Positions 52,144 to 62,188 are shown, numbered from the stretch's first letter. The stretch: 64,000 nucleotides of DNA from Lutispora sp003527145 (GCA_029983695.1 JASBZB010000020.1:17819-81818); one strand, 5' to 3'. Numbers and translations are program-made. Notes: generated by a model not told the origin, from the letters alone.

Positions 52144-52704
52144 CTACTTCTGCTTTGGATACATTGGGGGAGATACTACGGAAAGACCTTTTATCGGTAC
52201 GTTTTTGCTGTTTATTATTTTATGGGGCACGCTTTTTTGAATATATAATGAATCGCCGGGGCTCAGATTAAAGGTTTCACTGCCTAATATTATATCGGCT
52301 TCGCCTTCAAGGATTATTATTAGTTCTTCAGAGGTATGCGTTATAAAATCTTCTGTGTCAGCCTTGTGTGGTTTAACTTCAAAAAACATACCCAGCATAG
52401 AAGGATTAAATGTATTGGTGGGAAGCGGTGAAATCAGCTCGTATATAACAGGGCTTTTAGGAAAACTCATTATAAGTCTGTTGTTCATTTTTGTTAGAAC
52501 ATCAGCATTACAGTCATCTTCCATGAAAATATAAGTAGGAACCTCCAAAGCCTTTGCAACCTTCCTTAGAGAAGAAAGTGACGGTTCAATAAGATTTCTT
52601 TCCAGTTGAGAGATATATCCTACTGATAATCCGGTCAATTCTGCCAGTTCGCTTATTGTCATATTATTTGATTTTCTTATATTTCTTATATTTTCGCCTA
52701 ACAT
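52144..52704 (-). CDS. XRE-cupin transcriptional regulator
   Basis: 186 residues. XRE helix-turn-helix at about 5-58 (MTISELAELTGLSVGYISQLERN) and a C-terminal cupin from about 110 (HTSEELIIILEGEADIIL, SPGDSLYIQKSVPHKI). This class senses a small ligand through the cupin and represses nearby genes. It is divergent from the dipeptide epimerase operon, its likely target. ATG 52704 follows AAAGGAG. Confidence 0.9.
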   Translation of the reverse strand: MLGENIRNIRKSNNMTISELAELTGLSVGYISQLERNLIEPSLSSLRKVAKALEVPTYIFMEDDCNADVLTKMNNRLIMSFPKSPVIYELISPLPTNTFNPSMLGMFFEVKPHKADTEDFITHTSEELIIILEGEADIILGSETFNLSPGDSLYIQKSVPHKIINSKNVPIKGLSVVSPPMYPKQK

Positions 52705-52821
52705 GAAAAATCTCCTTTGAAAGTAAATCTTATTTTATAGATTACATTATATCATATAATTTTTCCATAGCATTGTACAGATTCTTTTGCACTTTTTAAT
52801 AAATACTAAAAATATATTGTA

Positions 52822-52873
52822 TTGACTAATAATTTTGTATATATTAAAATATTATTAAAAATAAAATTATTAG
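52822..52873 (+). promoter_or_regulatory. Promoter and operator of the dipeptide epimerase operon
   Basis: TTGACT (52822-52827), 17 bp, TAAAAT (52845-52850). A perfect 11-bp inverted repeat, CTAATAATTTT (52826-52836) and AAAATTATTAG (52863-52873), starts in the -35 and ends past the -10. It is well placed for binding by the divergent XRE-cupin protein. Confidence 0.65.
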
Positions 52874-52912
52874 CATATATTTTAGTGTGCATAAAAACAA
52901 GGAGGAATTAGC

Positions 52913-53980
52913 GTGAAAATCATAGACCTGAAGTATGAAAAAATTAAAGTCAAACTGAAAAAACCATTTGTAGTAGCCTTAGGAGTTGTAGAATATTGTG
53001 AAACAGTAATAGTAAAAATTTCAACAGACGAAGGCTATTGCGGGTATGGAGAAGGGGCACCGTTTTCACCGGTTACGGGAGAAAGTCTTGATACAGTTTT
53101 ATTTACTCTGGAAACTTTCAAAGGTCTTTTGATTGGACAAGACCCCTTGGCTATTGAGAGAATACATTACATCATGGATAGGACAATAATAGGAAATACC
53201 GCTGCTAAAGCCGCCATAGACATCGCTCTTCATGATATCAAAGGTAAGGTTATGAATGCCCCTCTTTACAAAATACTTGGAGGCTTTGACAATAAGGTTC
53301 AGACAGATATGACCATTGGAATAGCATCACCGGAAGAAATGGCAGAAGAGGCAAAACAAAGGGTATCAGAAGGCTTTCGAATACTAAAGATAAAGGCAGG
53401 AATATCACCGGAAAATGACATAGAAGTTATAAGACTTATAAGAGAAGCTGTAGGATACAAGATAAGACTTAGAATGGATGCCAATCAAGGCTGGAATGTT
53501 AATGACGCTATACGAGTATCTCAGGCACTTGAGGAATACAAGGTAGATGCTATAGAACAGGCTTTGCCCTATTGGAATATAGAAGGTGCAGCTATTATAA
53601 GGAAAAGAACCTCTGTAAAGGTTATGCTTGACGAAGCTATACATGATCATGTTGATGCATTGAAAGCCGTTAAAACCCAATCCGCGGATCTGCTGAACAT
53701 AAAACTGATGAAAAGCTGTGGGCTTTATAAAGCAGAAAAAATAAATGCTGTTGCAGAAGCCGCAGGCATCAATTGCATGGTAGGCTGCATGCTTGAAGCA
53801 AGAATTGCGATAACAGCGGCAGCAAGCTTGGTTGCAGCAAAAAGAAATATAACAGAAGCAGATTTGGATACTTTTATGTATTGTCAGGAATCAGAATTAA
53901 TAAAAGGCGGATTTGAAAGGGACTGCGATATACTGACATTACTAGATAAACCCGGATTAGGGATAGAAGTAAATATGTGA
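52913..53980 (+). CDS. Dipeptide epimerase (enolase superfamily)
   Basis: 355 residues, GTG start behind AGGAGG. Muconate-lactonising subgroup: catalytic LKIKAG (K-x-K) near residue 162, metal ligands in RMDANQGW, EQALP and LDEAI, and NIKLMKSCG with the opposing Lys. The C-terminal CMLEARIAITAA is typical of L-Ala-D/L-Glu and related dipeptide epimerases. Racemises a residue of a dipeptide, perhaps from murein. Heads an operon with a DUF819 membrane protein and a peptidase. Confidence 0.9.
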   Translation: MKIIDLKYEKIKVKLKKPFVVALGVVEYCETVIVKISTDEGYCGYGEGAPFSPVTGESLDTVLFTLETFKGLLIGQDPLAIERIHYIMDRTIIGNTAAKAAIDIALHDIKGKVMNAPLYKILGGFDNKVQTDMTIGIASPEEMAEEAKQRVSEGFRILKIKAGISPENDIEVIRLIREAVGYKIRLRMDANQGWNVNDAIRVSQALEEYKVDAIEQALPYWNIEGAAIIRKRTSVKVMLDEAIHDHVDALKAVKTQSADLLNIKLMKSCGLYKAEKINAVAEAAGINCMVGCMLEARIAITAAASLVAAKRNITEADLDTFMYCQESELIKGGFERDCDILTLLDKPGLGIEVNM

Positions 53981-54003
53981 TAATATTAAAGGAGGAATCT
54001 ATT

Positions 54004-55164
54004 ATGACAACTTTATTTTCAAGTACACCCGCCTTGCTTGCAGTAATAACCTGTATGGTTGCAGCGGCATTTTATCTTCAGAAAGTTAAGCTCTTTAAAA
54101 GTCTTGGACCTGCATTGACAGTAATCATTCTAGGTATTATACTTTCTAACTTTAAAATAGTACCTGTCAGTACAGAGCTTTATGGAACTATTATGTATTA
54201 TGCTATACCTGTTTCTGTTGCTATAATGATCCTCGGAGTTGATTTAAGAGGATTGATGAAAATATCAAAACAGCCGTTGATATCAATCGCTATAGCAGTA
54301 TTCAGCGTAAGCTTTGTAGCTTTCTTGGCTGGACTTTTCTTTGCACCTAAAATTGATGAAGGCTGGAAGGTAGCAGGAATGTTTGTTGGCACCTATACAG
54401 GGGGCAGCAGTAATCTAAATGCCATTGCATCAGGACTTGAAGCCAGCAGTAAAACTATAGCGGCAGCTAATGCGGCTGATTATGTTATAGGAATGCCATC
54501 ACTTATATTCTTGTTTGCAGCACCGGCAATTATAAAAAAATCAAAGGCTTTTCAAAAGTTTTGGCCTTATTCAGTGCCTGACAGTGAACTGGATACAGAT
54601 GATCATGTAGAGCTTATGGGTTCTAAGGAATGGAGCATAAAGGACATAGCTTGGTTGTTTGCATTAGGCTTTGCAATAACTGCAGCCTCAACATTTTTAG
54701 CAGGCTTTGCACCTGCAGCCTACAAGAGTGCAGTAAGAATACTGCTTATAACCACAATAGCAGTTATAGTAGCCCAATTCAAACAAGTTCAAAAGCTTAA
54801 AGGAAACCTTGATTTAGGTTTGTATGTAGCATTAATATTCTTGTCGATTATAGGCTTTGCAGTAGATTTAAAGGAATTCTTCGGTTCTACTCTTATGATT
54901 AGTTTGTTCTGCTTTATTGTTGTTTGCGGAAGCTTGATTCTGCACCTTAGCTTAACAAGACTATTCAAGATAAAATATCAATATGTGCTTTTAGGAATTG
55001 TAGCAGCTATAGCAGATGGACCTACAGCAGCATTGGTAGCTGCTTCGGCGGAGTGGAAATCCTTAGTCAGCATATCAGTTGTACTTGGTGTAATAGGAGG
55101 CCTTGTGGGGAATTATGTTGGTATAACTGTTGCTTATGCAATTAAAGCAGTATTGGGGATGTAA
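54004..55164 (+). CDS. DUF819 membrane protein (YjcL-like)
   Basis: 386 residues from ATG 54004 behind AAAGGAGG, so not overlapping the epimerase. About 11 helices; the family mark GMFVGTYTGGSSNLNAIASGLE is near residue 125 and GIVAAIADGPTAALVAASAEWKSL near 330. Often found beside dipeptide epimerases and probably a transporter, which would fit dipeptide uptake here. Not experimentally defined as far as I know. Confidence 0.9.
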   Translation: MTTLFSSTPALLAVITCMVAAAFYLQKVKLFKSLGPALTVIILGIILSNFKIVPVSTELYGTIMYYAIPVSVAIMILGVDLRGLMKISKQPLISIAIAVFSVSFVAFLAGLFFAPKIDEGWKVAGMFVGTYTGGSSNLNAIASGLEASSKTIAAANAADYVIGMPSLIFLFAAPAIIKKSKAFQKFWPYSVPDSELDTDDHVELMGSKEWSIKDIAWLFALGFAITAASTFLAGFAPAAYKSAVRILLITTIAVIVAQFKQVQKLKGNLDLGLYVALIFLSIIGFAVDLKEFFGSTLMISLFCFIVVCGSLILHLSLTRLFKIKYQYVLLGIVAAIADGPTAALVAASAEWKSLVSISVVLGVIGGLVGNYVGITVAYAIKAVLGM

Positions 55165-55178
55165 GGAGTGATGGAGAT

Positions 55179-57269
55179 TTGAGAAAGTTTGCATTATATC
55201 AATCCGGCATCAATTATGGTTTTATATATTTTAATGGTGATAATGTGCTTCATGAAAAGCTTAATGTATTCAGCAATGAATTAGAAGAGCGAAAGGAGCT
55301 TACAAAAGAGGATCATGCTTTCTACAATGACTTTACAAAAATAAATCTGATGCTGTTGAATGAAAGATTAGCAGCCTACGAGGAAATATTCACCAAAGCA
55401 GAGGGAGACAAAATAGAGACGCCATTTGGGGAAATATACTCAAAATATAATGATATTTGGGTTCAAAGAAACAAGAAATTTCCTTTGGATATCATAGTTG
55501 CAGATAATAAAATAGTTGGCTTTAATTGCCCTGCCAGAGAGCTATGTACTTGCCTCGTTGAGGAGGGCTATGAATTAAGAACATCACTAAAGGTATGGAA
55601 TGAAAAGAAAAAGGGAGAGAAGCTGCATCCTGTAAAATTTCTGGGAGAATTCATGGTAGAAATGAGAGATGGAGTTAAGCTCTCAACCAATGTTTTTTTA
55701 CCAAAAGGAATAGATGAAAAGCTGCCTGTTATTCTTGTCAGAACACCTTATGGCAAGGAAATTTTTTCTCAAAATCATTATAAATATGTACAAAGAGGAT
55801 ATGCAGTTGTAATACAGGATGTAAGAGGCAGAAATGAATCGGAAGGCAAATGGCTGCCAATGTATTATGAAGCGGATGATGGAAATGATACGGCAAACTG
55901 GATTGCGAAGCAAGCCTGGTCAAACCAGAAAATTGGTATGATAGGAGGCTCCTATGGGGGCTATGTGCAATGGGCACTTGCATCCACAGGGAATCCATAT
56001 CTTAAAGCTATGGTCAGCATAGTCACTGCAGGAGGACCATTTACCGACATGCCGAGAAAAGGAGGAGCCTTTACTTCAGGTATGCTGGCTTGGGCATTTT
56101 CTGTATCAAGGAAAAAGTTCATGCCGGAGCTTATGGCAAGGGATGATTGGGATGAGGTTCTAAATATAAGACCTTTACAGGATGTTGTACCAAAAGCTCT
56201 GGGATATCCTGTTGAGTTTATTGATCAATGGCTGAATAGAGACGATTATGATGAGTACTGGGAAAAGACAGATTGGTATTCAAAGAAGAACAACATTAAG
56301 GATATAGCTATCTTGGTTTTATCCGGTTGGTATGATGATAATGGAACTGGAACAACAGAAGCCTTGGATGTTATAAATAGCTTTGACAAGGAAAAAAGAA
56401 AAGCAATATTAGGTCCATGGATGCACAGCGGCAACTCAATAAGAGATTTGCATGGTGTAGCTTTTGGTGATAATGCTTTGCGCTATGATCTTGACTATTC
56501 TTATTTAGCGTGGTTTGATTGCCATCTGAAGGGAATAAAGAACGGAATAAATGAAGGCGCCCCAGTAGAATATTATACAGTAGGAAGCAATCAATGGAAA
56601 ACTTCTTCGAACTGGCCTTTGCCTGATACTAAATATGTTGATATGTATCTTCAAAGCTTTGGCAATGCAAACAGCTCCTACGGTGATGGAAGACTGAATT
56701 TTAATGCTTCGAAAGAGAATAAAAAGGATACTTATATTTATAATCCAGAAGATCCGGCAGTACAGCTTATAGATGTTTCTGAAAACGAAGTAGCAGTACC
56801 GGGCAACTATAAGGATGAGGAAAAGAGAAAAGATATTCTTTGCTATACTTCTGAAGAATTAGAAGCAGATTTGACAATAACAGGAGATATAATTGCCGAA
56901 TTTTATGCTTCCAGTACTGCTCCTGATACTGACTGGGTTGTTAAAATCCTTGATGTTGATGAAGAGGGCAATTCGATTAAATTAGCAGACGGATTGCTAA
57001 CAGCAAAATATAGAAACAGCTTTGCAAAGCCGGAGTTTATGAAAGCTGATGAAGTGTATAACTTTATAATAAGGACTTCTAAGATATCAAACACCTTTAA
57101 AAAAGGTCATAAAATCAGATTTACTATAACATCCAGTGCTAAGAACTTTATATTCCCTCATAGCAACACGAAAAAGTCCTTCAATAGCACAAAAATAGTA
57201 ATAGCTAAAAATACCATCTATCATGGAGAAAAATATCCTTCTAAAATAATACTTCCTATTGAAGGATAA
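55179..57269 (+). CDS. CocE/NonD-family hydrolase (X-Pro dipeptidyl-peptidase-like)
   Basis: 696 residues, TTG start after GGAGTGATGGAG. About 155 N-terminal residues of unknown fold precede an alpha/beta hydrolase core: VRTPYGKEIF, VIQDVRGRNESEG, and nucleophile elbow GGSYGGY (Ser near residue 268), acid and His in WYDDNGTGTTE and LGPWMHSGN. The C-terminal third is the jelly-roll seen in cocaine esterase and X-Pro dipeptidyl-peptidases. No signal, so cytoplasmic. Probably cleaves peptides or amide-like esters delivered by the DUF819 protein. Confidence 0.88.
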   Translation: MRKFALYQSGINYGFIYFNGDNVLHEKLNVFSNELEERKELTKEDHAFYNDFTKINLMLLNERLAAYEEIFTKAEGDKIETPFGEIYSKYNDIWVQRNKKFPLDIIVADNKIVGFNCPARELCTCLVEEGYELRTSLKVWNEKKKGEKLHPVKFLGEFMVEMRDGVKLSTNVFLPKGIDEKLPVILVRTPYGKEIFSQNHYKYVQRGYAVVIQDVRGRNESEGKWLPMYYEADDGNDTANWIAKQAWSNQKIGMIGGSYGGYVQWALASTGNPYLKAMVSIVTAGGPFTDMPRKGGAFTSGMLAWAFSVSRKKFMPELMARDDWDEVLNIRPLQDVVPKALGYPVEFIDQWLNRDDYDEYWEKTDWYSKKNNIKDIAILVLSGWYDDNGTGTTEALDVINSFDKEKRKAILGPWMHSGNSIRDLHGVAFGDNALRYDLDYSYLAWFDCHLKGIKNGINEGAPVEYYTVGSNQWKTSSNWPLPDTKYVDMYLQSFGNANSSYGDGRLNFNASKENKKDTYIYNPEDPAVQLIDVSENEVAVPGNYKDEEKRKDILCYTSEELEADLTITGDIIAEFYASSTAPDTDWVVKILDVDEEGNSIKLADGLLTAKYRNSFAKPEFMKADEVYNFIIRTSKISNTFKKGHKIRFTITSSAKNFIFPHSNTKKSFNSTKIVIAKNTIYHGEKYPSKIILPIEG

Positions 57270-57732
57270 TAAGGATTATTGGTTATAAAATTAATAGTGA
57301 AGCGTCCGGAAAGTGATGAAAAATATCTCTGATAATTTGAATAGGATCTTACCATAAATTTATATTCATTGAAAAAATTATATTTTAGAGACTATGCAAA
57401 GTTTGGTGTAAATTAAACACAAGCTTTATATAGTCTCTTTTGTTTTTCTGCAATAGGTTCTACGGCTTTTTTCATGCACTCATTTCTTGTGAAGGACAAC
57501 TGTCAAAGGACCGTGAATAAAAGGTCAAGCTATACACTAGACCGCCTCTCCATATAAATCATGCTTTTGTTGCAATTCATACCTAAAATAATGAAGTTCA
57601 TACCGAAGCTATTGATTAATAAGATTTAAACTGTAAAATGAAGGTAGAAAGTAATTATTAAATAGCAGGGATGAATTGATGCTATATGGGAAGGCGTAAT
57701 TTAGATTCTGAACTTATTATGAGGTGAATAAG
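57270..57732. other. Gene-free stretch with terminator-like foldback
   Basis: About 460 bp. AGAGACTAT (57387-57395) pairs with ATAGTCTCT (57430-57438) around further short complements (GTGT/ACAC, AAAG/CTTT) and is followed by TTTTGTTTTT; this likely ends the peptidase operon, though its shape also fits a decayed insertion-sequence end. No convincing gene follows before 57733. Minus-strand codons just right of the foldback give a 20-residue fragment only. Confidence 0.5.
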
Positions 57733-57990
57733 ATGAATGCTTTCAATCTAAGTAGTATTTGGGGTGCTTTCCTATTACTTATATTTTTCTATATATATGA
57801 TAAATTTTTGAAGAAAACTTCATTTAGAAAGCTTGGGAAACCAATTTCTTTACTGATTTTTATTTTGTTAATTATACTGCCAGGTTTTTTTAAAATAGGT
57901 AATGCCTATTTATATCGCTTTATGCAATCAATTTCGGTAATTTTTGCTTTGAATTTGATGGACAAAAAAACTTGGGGCGAAGTGAAATAA
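57733..57990 (+). CDS. Small membrane protein, unknown
   Basis: 85 residues from ATG 57733, 7 bp after GAGGTG; a GTG at 57724 overlaps that site. Three hydrophobic segments (about 5-22, 38-54 and 60-75) and a charged tail. No family recognised. It precedes another small membrane protein by 16 bp. Confidence 0.55.
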   Translation: MNAFNLSSIWGAFLLLIFFYIYDKFLKKTSFRKLGKPISLLIFILLIILPGFFKIGNAYLYRFMQSISVIFALNLMDKKTWGEVK

Positions 57991-58006
57991 AAAGGAATGA
58001 TAATTT

Positions 58007-58339
58007 ATGAAAAATATTATCAAACGGCTTTGCTCAACCATATGGCCATTTGCTCTCTTATTTCTCATATTATACTTATCTATGATGAGTGCAACTATTT
58101 TAATTGGTTTTCCGGGTCCAAGCTATGCGATTAAAGTAGCAAAAAAGTATACCCCTATTGTTACTGTTGATAATACGGAATTCAAGGAAATAAGTACGAA
58201 AACATTTCCTTTCAACAAAAATGGCGAGTTTATGAATCCTATGTTCTATGTAATCAAAGGCAAAGATAAGAACAATAATGAAGTTATTGTGTATATCAGT
58301 CATAAAGATGCAAAGATATATTACATAGACTATGAATAA
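58007..58339 (+). CDS. Single-helix extracytoplasmic protein, unknown
   Basis: 110 residues. One N-terminal helix (WPFALLFLILYLSMMSATILI) and an exported part with a beta-rich pattern (FYVIKGKDKNNNEVIVYISH, DAKIYYIDYE), reminiscent of PepSY/DUF5590-like small domains but not clearly assigned. Pairs with the small membrane gene upstream. Confidence 0.55.
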   Translation: MKNIIKRLCSTIWPFALLFLILYLSMMSATILIGFPGPSYAIKVAKKYTPIVTVDNTEFKEISTKTFPFNKNGEFMNPMFYVIKGKDKNNNEVIVYISHKDAKIYYIDYE

Positions 58340-58544
58340 ACATAGGTGTATAAGAGTCAAATGCTGAGGGAAGCTGAGAATATAGCGAATCAAATAAAAA
58401 GCCTTGCTATATAAAACCATTGATAAAGGAATAAACCCAGAGAAATAGGAAAAAAATTATATTTTTATAATTAACTATGTAAATTACCATTGAATTTGGT
58501 GTATAATTAATATGAAAAATATTGCACGGCGGGAGAGTGATGGC

Positions 58545-59366
58545 ATGAATGAATTTAAAGAGCTTTTGCCTTATCTGAAGCTTTGGAGTACCTATCTGGA
58601 TATAGGGATTGTAGCTTTCATAATATATAAGCTTATGCAGCTTATAAAGGAAACAAGAGCGGAACAGCTGATAAAAGGAATTATAATTTTACTCGTTATT
58701 ACAAAATTGAGCGATGTCATGCAGCTGCATACCATGTACTGGTTGCTTAAAAATGCCATGACTGTAGGAGCTATAGCTATACTGATAATATTCCAGCCGG
58801 AGCTTAGGAGAGCACTGGAGCACATAGGAAGAGGCAAATTCTTTGCAAAGAATGAGCTTCAGGAAAAGGAATTGGAGACCATGCTGGAAGAGATCATCGT
58901 AGCGGTCAGCGATCTTTCCAAAAATAGGACCGGGGCCATAATTGCCATGGAGCAGGACACAGGACTCAATGAATATATTGAGACAGGCGTGAGAATCGAT
59001 GGGGTGATTTCTGCCGGGCTTTTGATAAATATATTTGAACCCAATACACCTCTTCATGATGGTGCGGTTATAATAAGGAAGAACAGGATAGCCGCCGCAG
59101 GATGTTTCCTGCCTCTCACAGAGAGCCAAAACCTCAGCAAGCAGCTGGGCACCAGGCACAGGGCTGCCCTGGGGCTCACCGAGATATCTGACAGTTTGGT
59201 AGTAATAGTATCCGAGGAAACCGGAGTCATATCCTTTGCCAGAGAAGGCAAGCTTTCCAGATATTTAGATACCAAATCCCTTAAAGAAATTTTGAAAAAT
59301 AACTATATAAAAATTGAAACCAAGAAACAGCCCGTCTGGTCGAAATGGGGTGCAAAAAATGAATAA
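58545..59366 (+). CDS. cdaA: Diadenylate cyclase CdaA
   Basis: 273 residues from ATG 58545 behind GGGAGAGTG; codons from 58512 are likely leader. Three N-terminal helices, then the DAC domain: PLHDGAVIIRKNRI (DGA motif) near residue 175 and GTRHRAALGLTE (RHR motif) near 205. Makes cyclic di-AMP from two ATP at the membrane, controlling K+ and osmolyte uptake. Its start of the next gene, cdaR, overlaps its stop by 8 bp, indicating coupled translation. Confidence 0.96.
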   Translation: MNEFKELLPYLKLWSTYLDIGIVAFIIYKLMQLIKETRAEQLIKGIIILLVITKLSDVMQLHTMYWLLKNAMTVGAIAILIIFQPELRRALEHIGRGKFFAKNELQEKELETMLEEIIVAVSDLSKNRTGAIIAMEQDTGLNEYIETGVRIDGVISAGLLINIFEPNTPLHDGAVIIRKNRIAAAGCFLPLTESQNLSKQLGTRHRAALGLTEISDSLVVIVSEETGVISFAREGKLSRYLDTKSLKEILKNNYIKIETKKQPVWSKWGAKNE

Positions 59367-60564
59367 CCTTTTAGACAAAAAAATCACAGCCAGAATACTG
59401 TCGGTGCTTTTGGCTACTATGCTGTGGCTTTATGTAATAACGGAGCAGAACCCGGTAGTTTACAAAGACATATCTCTGCCTGTAAAGCTTATGAATGTTG
59501 AAAGCCTTGCTGCCAATAACATTACCATCATAGATAACAACGGGTATAAAGTATCCTTGAAGCTGAAGGGAAACAAGAATACCCTGGACAGGATCAGCAA
59601 TTCTACTATCAGTGCATCGGCAGACCTGCGTGACCAAAAAGTCAAAGGCGAATTCCAGATACCTATACAGATAAGCGGAGTCCCTGCCGGGGTGGATATT
59701 ACGTCCATGTCCGCCGTCTCAATCAGGGTCAAGCTGGATAATGTAATTGCAGTTACAATGCCAGTAGAAATAAAGATTACGGGCAATCCGCTGCAGGGTA
59801 TGGCCGCAATGACCCCTGTGGCGACCCCGCCGGAGGTCACCATCAAAGGCGCCGAATCATTGGTCAACCTTGTAAAAACTGCTCTGGTTGAGATGGATAT
59901 AAGCAGCTCATCTGCCGAGATAAAGAAGAATATAGCAGTAAAGATACTTGATGCCGACGGGAAGGCAGTCGAAGATGTGGAGGTAAATCCAAGGTCGGTG
60001 GATATAGATATTCCCATAGAATATACAAAGATTGTGCTCCTGGACCCGGACATTGCGGTTAAGCCTGCAACCGGATATATAGTGACGGGTATTTCCATCA
60101 GCCCTAAAGAAATACACATCGCGGGCAAAAAAGAACTGTTGGATGCCCTTGACACAATCAAGACCCAGAGGATAGATCTCACAGATGTAAAGGCTTTTAT
60201 AGATAAGGAAGTGTCATTGGTGCTGCCGCCGGGTGTGGAACTGGCAAACAAATCAGAGGTGGTAAGGCTCAATGTGAACATTGAGAAGATAGTAGAAACT
60301 CCTATTGAGGTCAATAATATTGCTGTCAGGAACCTGCCGGATGATCTTGTGGCTGAACTTCCTCAGGCCTCTATACAGGCATTTGTGAGGGGCCCCGAAA
60401 GCATAGTGAATGCCTGGGATGTAAACAATGCTTTCTATATCGATGCATCGAGCCTGGGAGAGGGCACTCATGAAATGCATGTGTTCTATGACAAACCATC
60501 CGAAGTGGAAATGATGGGATTGAACCCCAGCATGATAAGCGTAACGCTGAAGAAAAGGGAGTAG
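59359..60564 (+). CDS. cdaR: CdaA regulator CdaR (YbbR domains)
   Basis: 401 residues from ATG 59359, inside the end of cdaA. One N-terminal helix (ARILSVLLATMLWLYVITEQNP) then about four YbbR repeats outside the membrane (for example LPVKLMNVESLAA, VTMPVEIKITGNPLQG, PDIAVKPATGYIVTGI, TPIEVNNIAVRNLPDD). Binds CdaA and tunes its activity. The usual third gene, glmM, is replaced here by a flavoprotein. Confidence 0.94.
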   Translation: MNNLLDKKITARILSVLLATMLWLYVITEQNPVVYKDISLPVKLMNVESLAANNITIIDNNGYKVSLKLKGNKNTLDRISNSTISASADLRDQKVKGEFQIPIQISGVPAGVDITSMSAVSIRVKLDNVIAVTMPVEIKITGNPLQGMAAMTPVATPPEVTIKGAESLVNLVKTALVEMDISSSSAEIKKNIAVKILDADGKAVEDVEVNPRSVDIDIPIEYTKIVLLDPDIAVKPATGYIVTGISISPKEIHIAGKKELLDALDTIKTQRIDLTDVKAFIDKEVSLVLPPGVELANKSEVVRLNVNIEKIVETPIEVNNIAVRNLPDDLVAELPQASIQAFVRGPESIVNAWDVNNAFYIDASSLGEGTHEMHVFYDKPSEVEMMGLNPSMISVTLKKRE

Positions 60565-60573
60565 ATAATATTA

Positions 60574-62184
60574 ATGCTTCTTGAAATAAAGGATTTGAAG
60601 CTCCATATAGAGGAAAACGAAGAAGAGCTTATAAAAGCCGTCAGCAAGAGACTGAGGATAGATGCCCGGGGCATTGAAGGATACAGGATATTGAAGAAAT
60701 CCATAGATGCGAGGAAAAAGGATATATATTTTGTATACAATGCCGCTGTTGAGCTTGCCGACAGCAAAAGCTGCAAAAGATTGATAAATCACAAGGACAT
60801 ACTGGAATATGAAGAATTCCGGTATTCCCTGCCTGATTTTGGCGAAGAAAAGCTGGAGGGGAGGCCGGTGATAATAGGCGCCGGGCCTTCAGGCCTTTTT
60901 GCGGCCCTCATCCTGGCAGAGAGCGGCTTTATGCCCCTGATCCTGGAAAGGGGAGCGGATGTGGACAGCCGTACAAAGGATATCCAAGCCCTCATGTCTC
61001 ATGGAATATTTTGCGAGGGCTCAAATATTCAATTCGGAGAAGGCGGGGCCGGTACATTTTCTGACGGAAAGCTCACCACCAGGATCAAGGATGCCAGAAT
61101 AAAGCTGGTGCTCGGAAAATTTGTAGATTTTGGAGCGCCAAAAGAAATACTTTATGAATACAAGCCTCATATAGGCACAGATATATTGAAAGCTGTCATA
61201 AAGAATATGAGAAAGCACATAGAGTCATTGGGAGGAGAATTCAGATTCAACCATCTTGTGGATGAAATACTGATAAAGGATGATGAGGCCTTAGGTGTCC
61301 ATGGGGCCGGTGCGGGGAGCATCGCCTCCAATGCAATAATAGGAGCCATCGGCCACAGCGCCAGGGATACCTATGAAATGCTGTTCGGCAAAGGCCTTTC
61401 AATGGAATCCAAGCCTATCGCCATAGGAGTCAGGATTGAGCATTTGCAGGAAATGATAGACATAGCCCAATACGGCAGTCTTGCAGGCCATCCCAGACTG
61501 GGCGCTGCGGACTATATGCTGACCCACAGGAGCGAGCACACAGGCAGATCTGCATATACCTTCTGCATGTGCCCCGGCGGCTATGTGGTGCCTGCAGCTT
61601 CAGAAAAAGGAAGGCTTGTTACAAACGGAATGAGCTATCATAACAGAGCCGGGCATAATGCCAACAGTGCAATTGTTGTCAGCGTTCACCCGGAGGATTT
61701 CGGGGATTGCCATCCCCTGGCGGGAATAAGCTTTCAAAGACGCTGGGAGGGAAAAGCGTACAACCTGGGCGGAGGAGGATACATAGCACCTGTTCAGCTG
61801 GTAGGAGATTTTTTGCAGGACAGATCTTCAAAGGCTTTTGGTGCGGTTAAGCCTACCTACAGACCGGGAGTGGAAATGGTAGAATTGAAGAACTGCCTGC
61901 CGGATTTTGTGGCTGCGGCATTAAAGGATGCCATCACCGGATTTGATAAAAGGCTGAAGGGCTTTGCCAACCCGGAGGGCGTATTGACAGCCATAGAGAC
62001 CAGAACATCTTCACCTGTGCGCCTTGTGAGGAAACCCGGCATGGAGAGTGAAAATCTGAAAAATTTCTATCCGGCAGGAGAAGGGGCCGGCTATGCCGGA
62101 GGCATAATGAGCTCGGCCGTGGATGGCATAAAGGCTGCGGAGGCAGTGATCAAACGCTTCAGGCCCCCGGGAAGGATGAGGTGA
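60574..62184 (+). CDS. FAD-dependent dehydrogenase of the COG2509 type
   Basis: 536 residues. An N-terminal 85-residue domain precedes the FAD fold VIIGAGPSGLFAALILAE near residue 95. Then GGAGTFSDGKLTTRIKD, AIGHSARDTYEML, CMCPGGYVV and a final YPAGEGAGYAGGIMSSAVDGI, all characteristic of this uncharacterised flavoprotein family. Substrate unknown. It begins 9 bp after cdaR and ends 4 bp before the sigma-54 activator, so the c-di-AMP genes, this enzyme and the regulator may form one transcript. Confidence 0.9.
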   Translation: MLLEIKDLKLHIEENEEELIKAVSKRLRIDARGIEGYRILKKSIDARKKDIYFVYNAAVELADSKSCKRLINHKDILEYEEFRYSLPDFGEEKLEGRPVIIGAGPSGLFAALILAESGFMPLILERGADVDSRTKDIQALMSHGIFCEGSNIQFGEGGAGTFSDGKLTTRIKDARIKLVLGKFVDFGAPKEILYEYKPHIGTDILKAVIKNMRKHIESLGGEFRFNHLVDEILIKDDEALGVHGAGAGSIASNAIIGAIGHSARDTYEMLFGKGLSMESKPIAIGVRIEHLQEMIDIAQYGSLAGHPRLGAADYMLTHRSEHTGRSAYTFCMCPGGYVVPAASEKGRLVTNGMSYHNRAGHNANSAIVVSVHPEDFGDCHPLAGISFQRRWEGKAYNLGGGGYIAPVQLVGDFLQDRSSKAFGAVKPTYRPGVEMVELKNCLPDFVAAALKDAITGFDKRLKGFANPEGVLTAIETRTSSPVRLVRKPGMESENLKNFYPAGEGAGYAGGIMSSAVDGIKAAEAVIKRFRPPGRMR

Positions 62185-62188
62185 TAAA

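Noticed and set aside
51959..52240. 93-residue plus-strand frame after the DUF1847 gene
   Set aside because: It starts inside DUF1847, crosses a strong terminator and runs antisense through the cupin domain of the XRE-cupin gene. No support as a gene.
57400..57540. Possible transposase remnant on the minus strand to the right of the 57387 foldback
   Set aside because: Only about 20 codons without a stop and no recognisable transposase motif. The foldback is adequately explained as a terminator.
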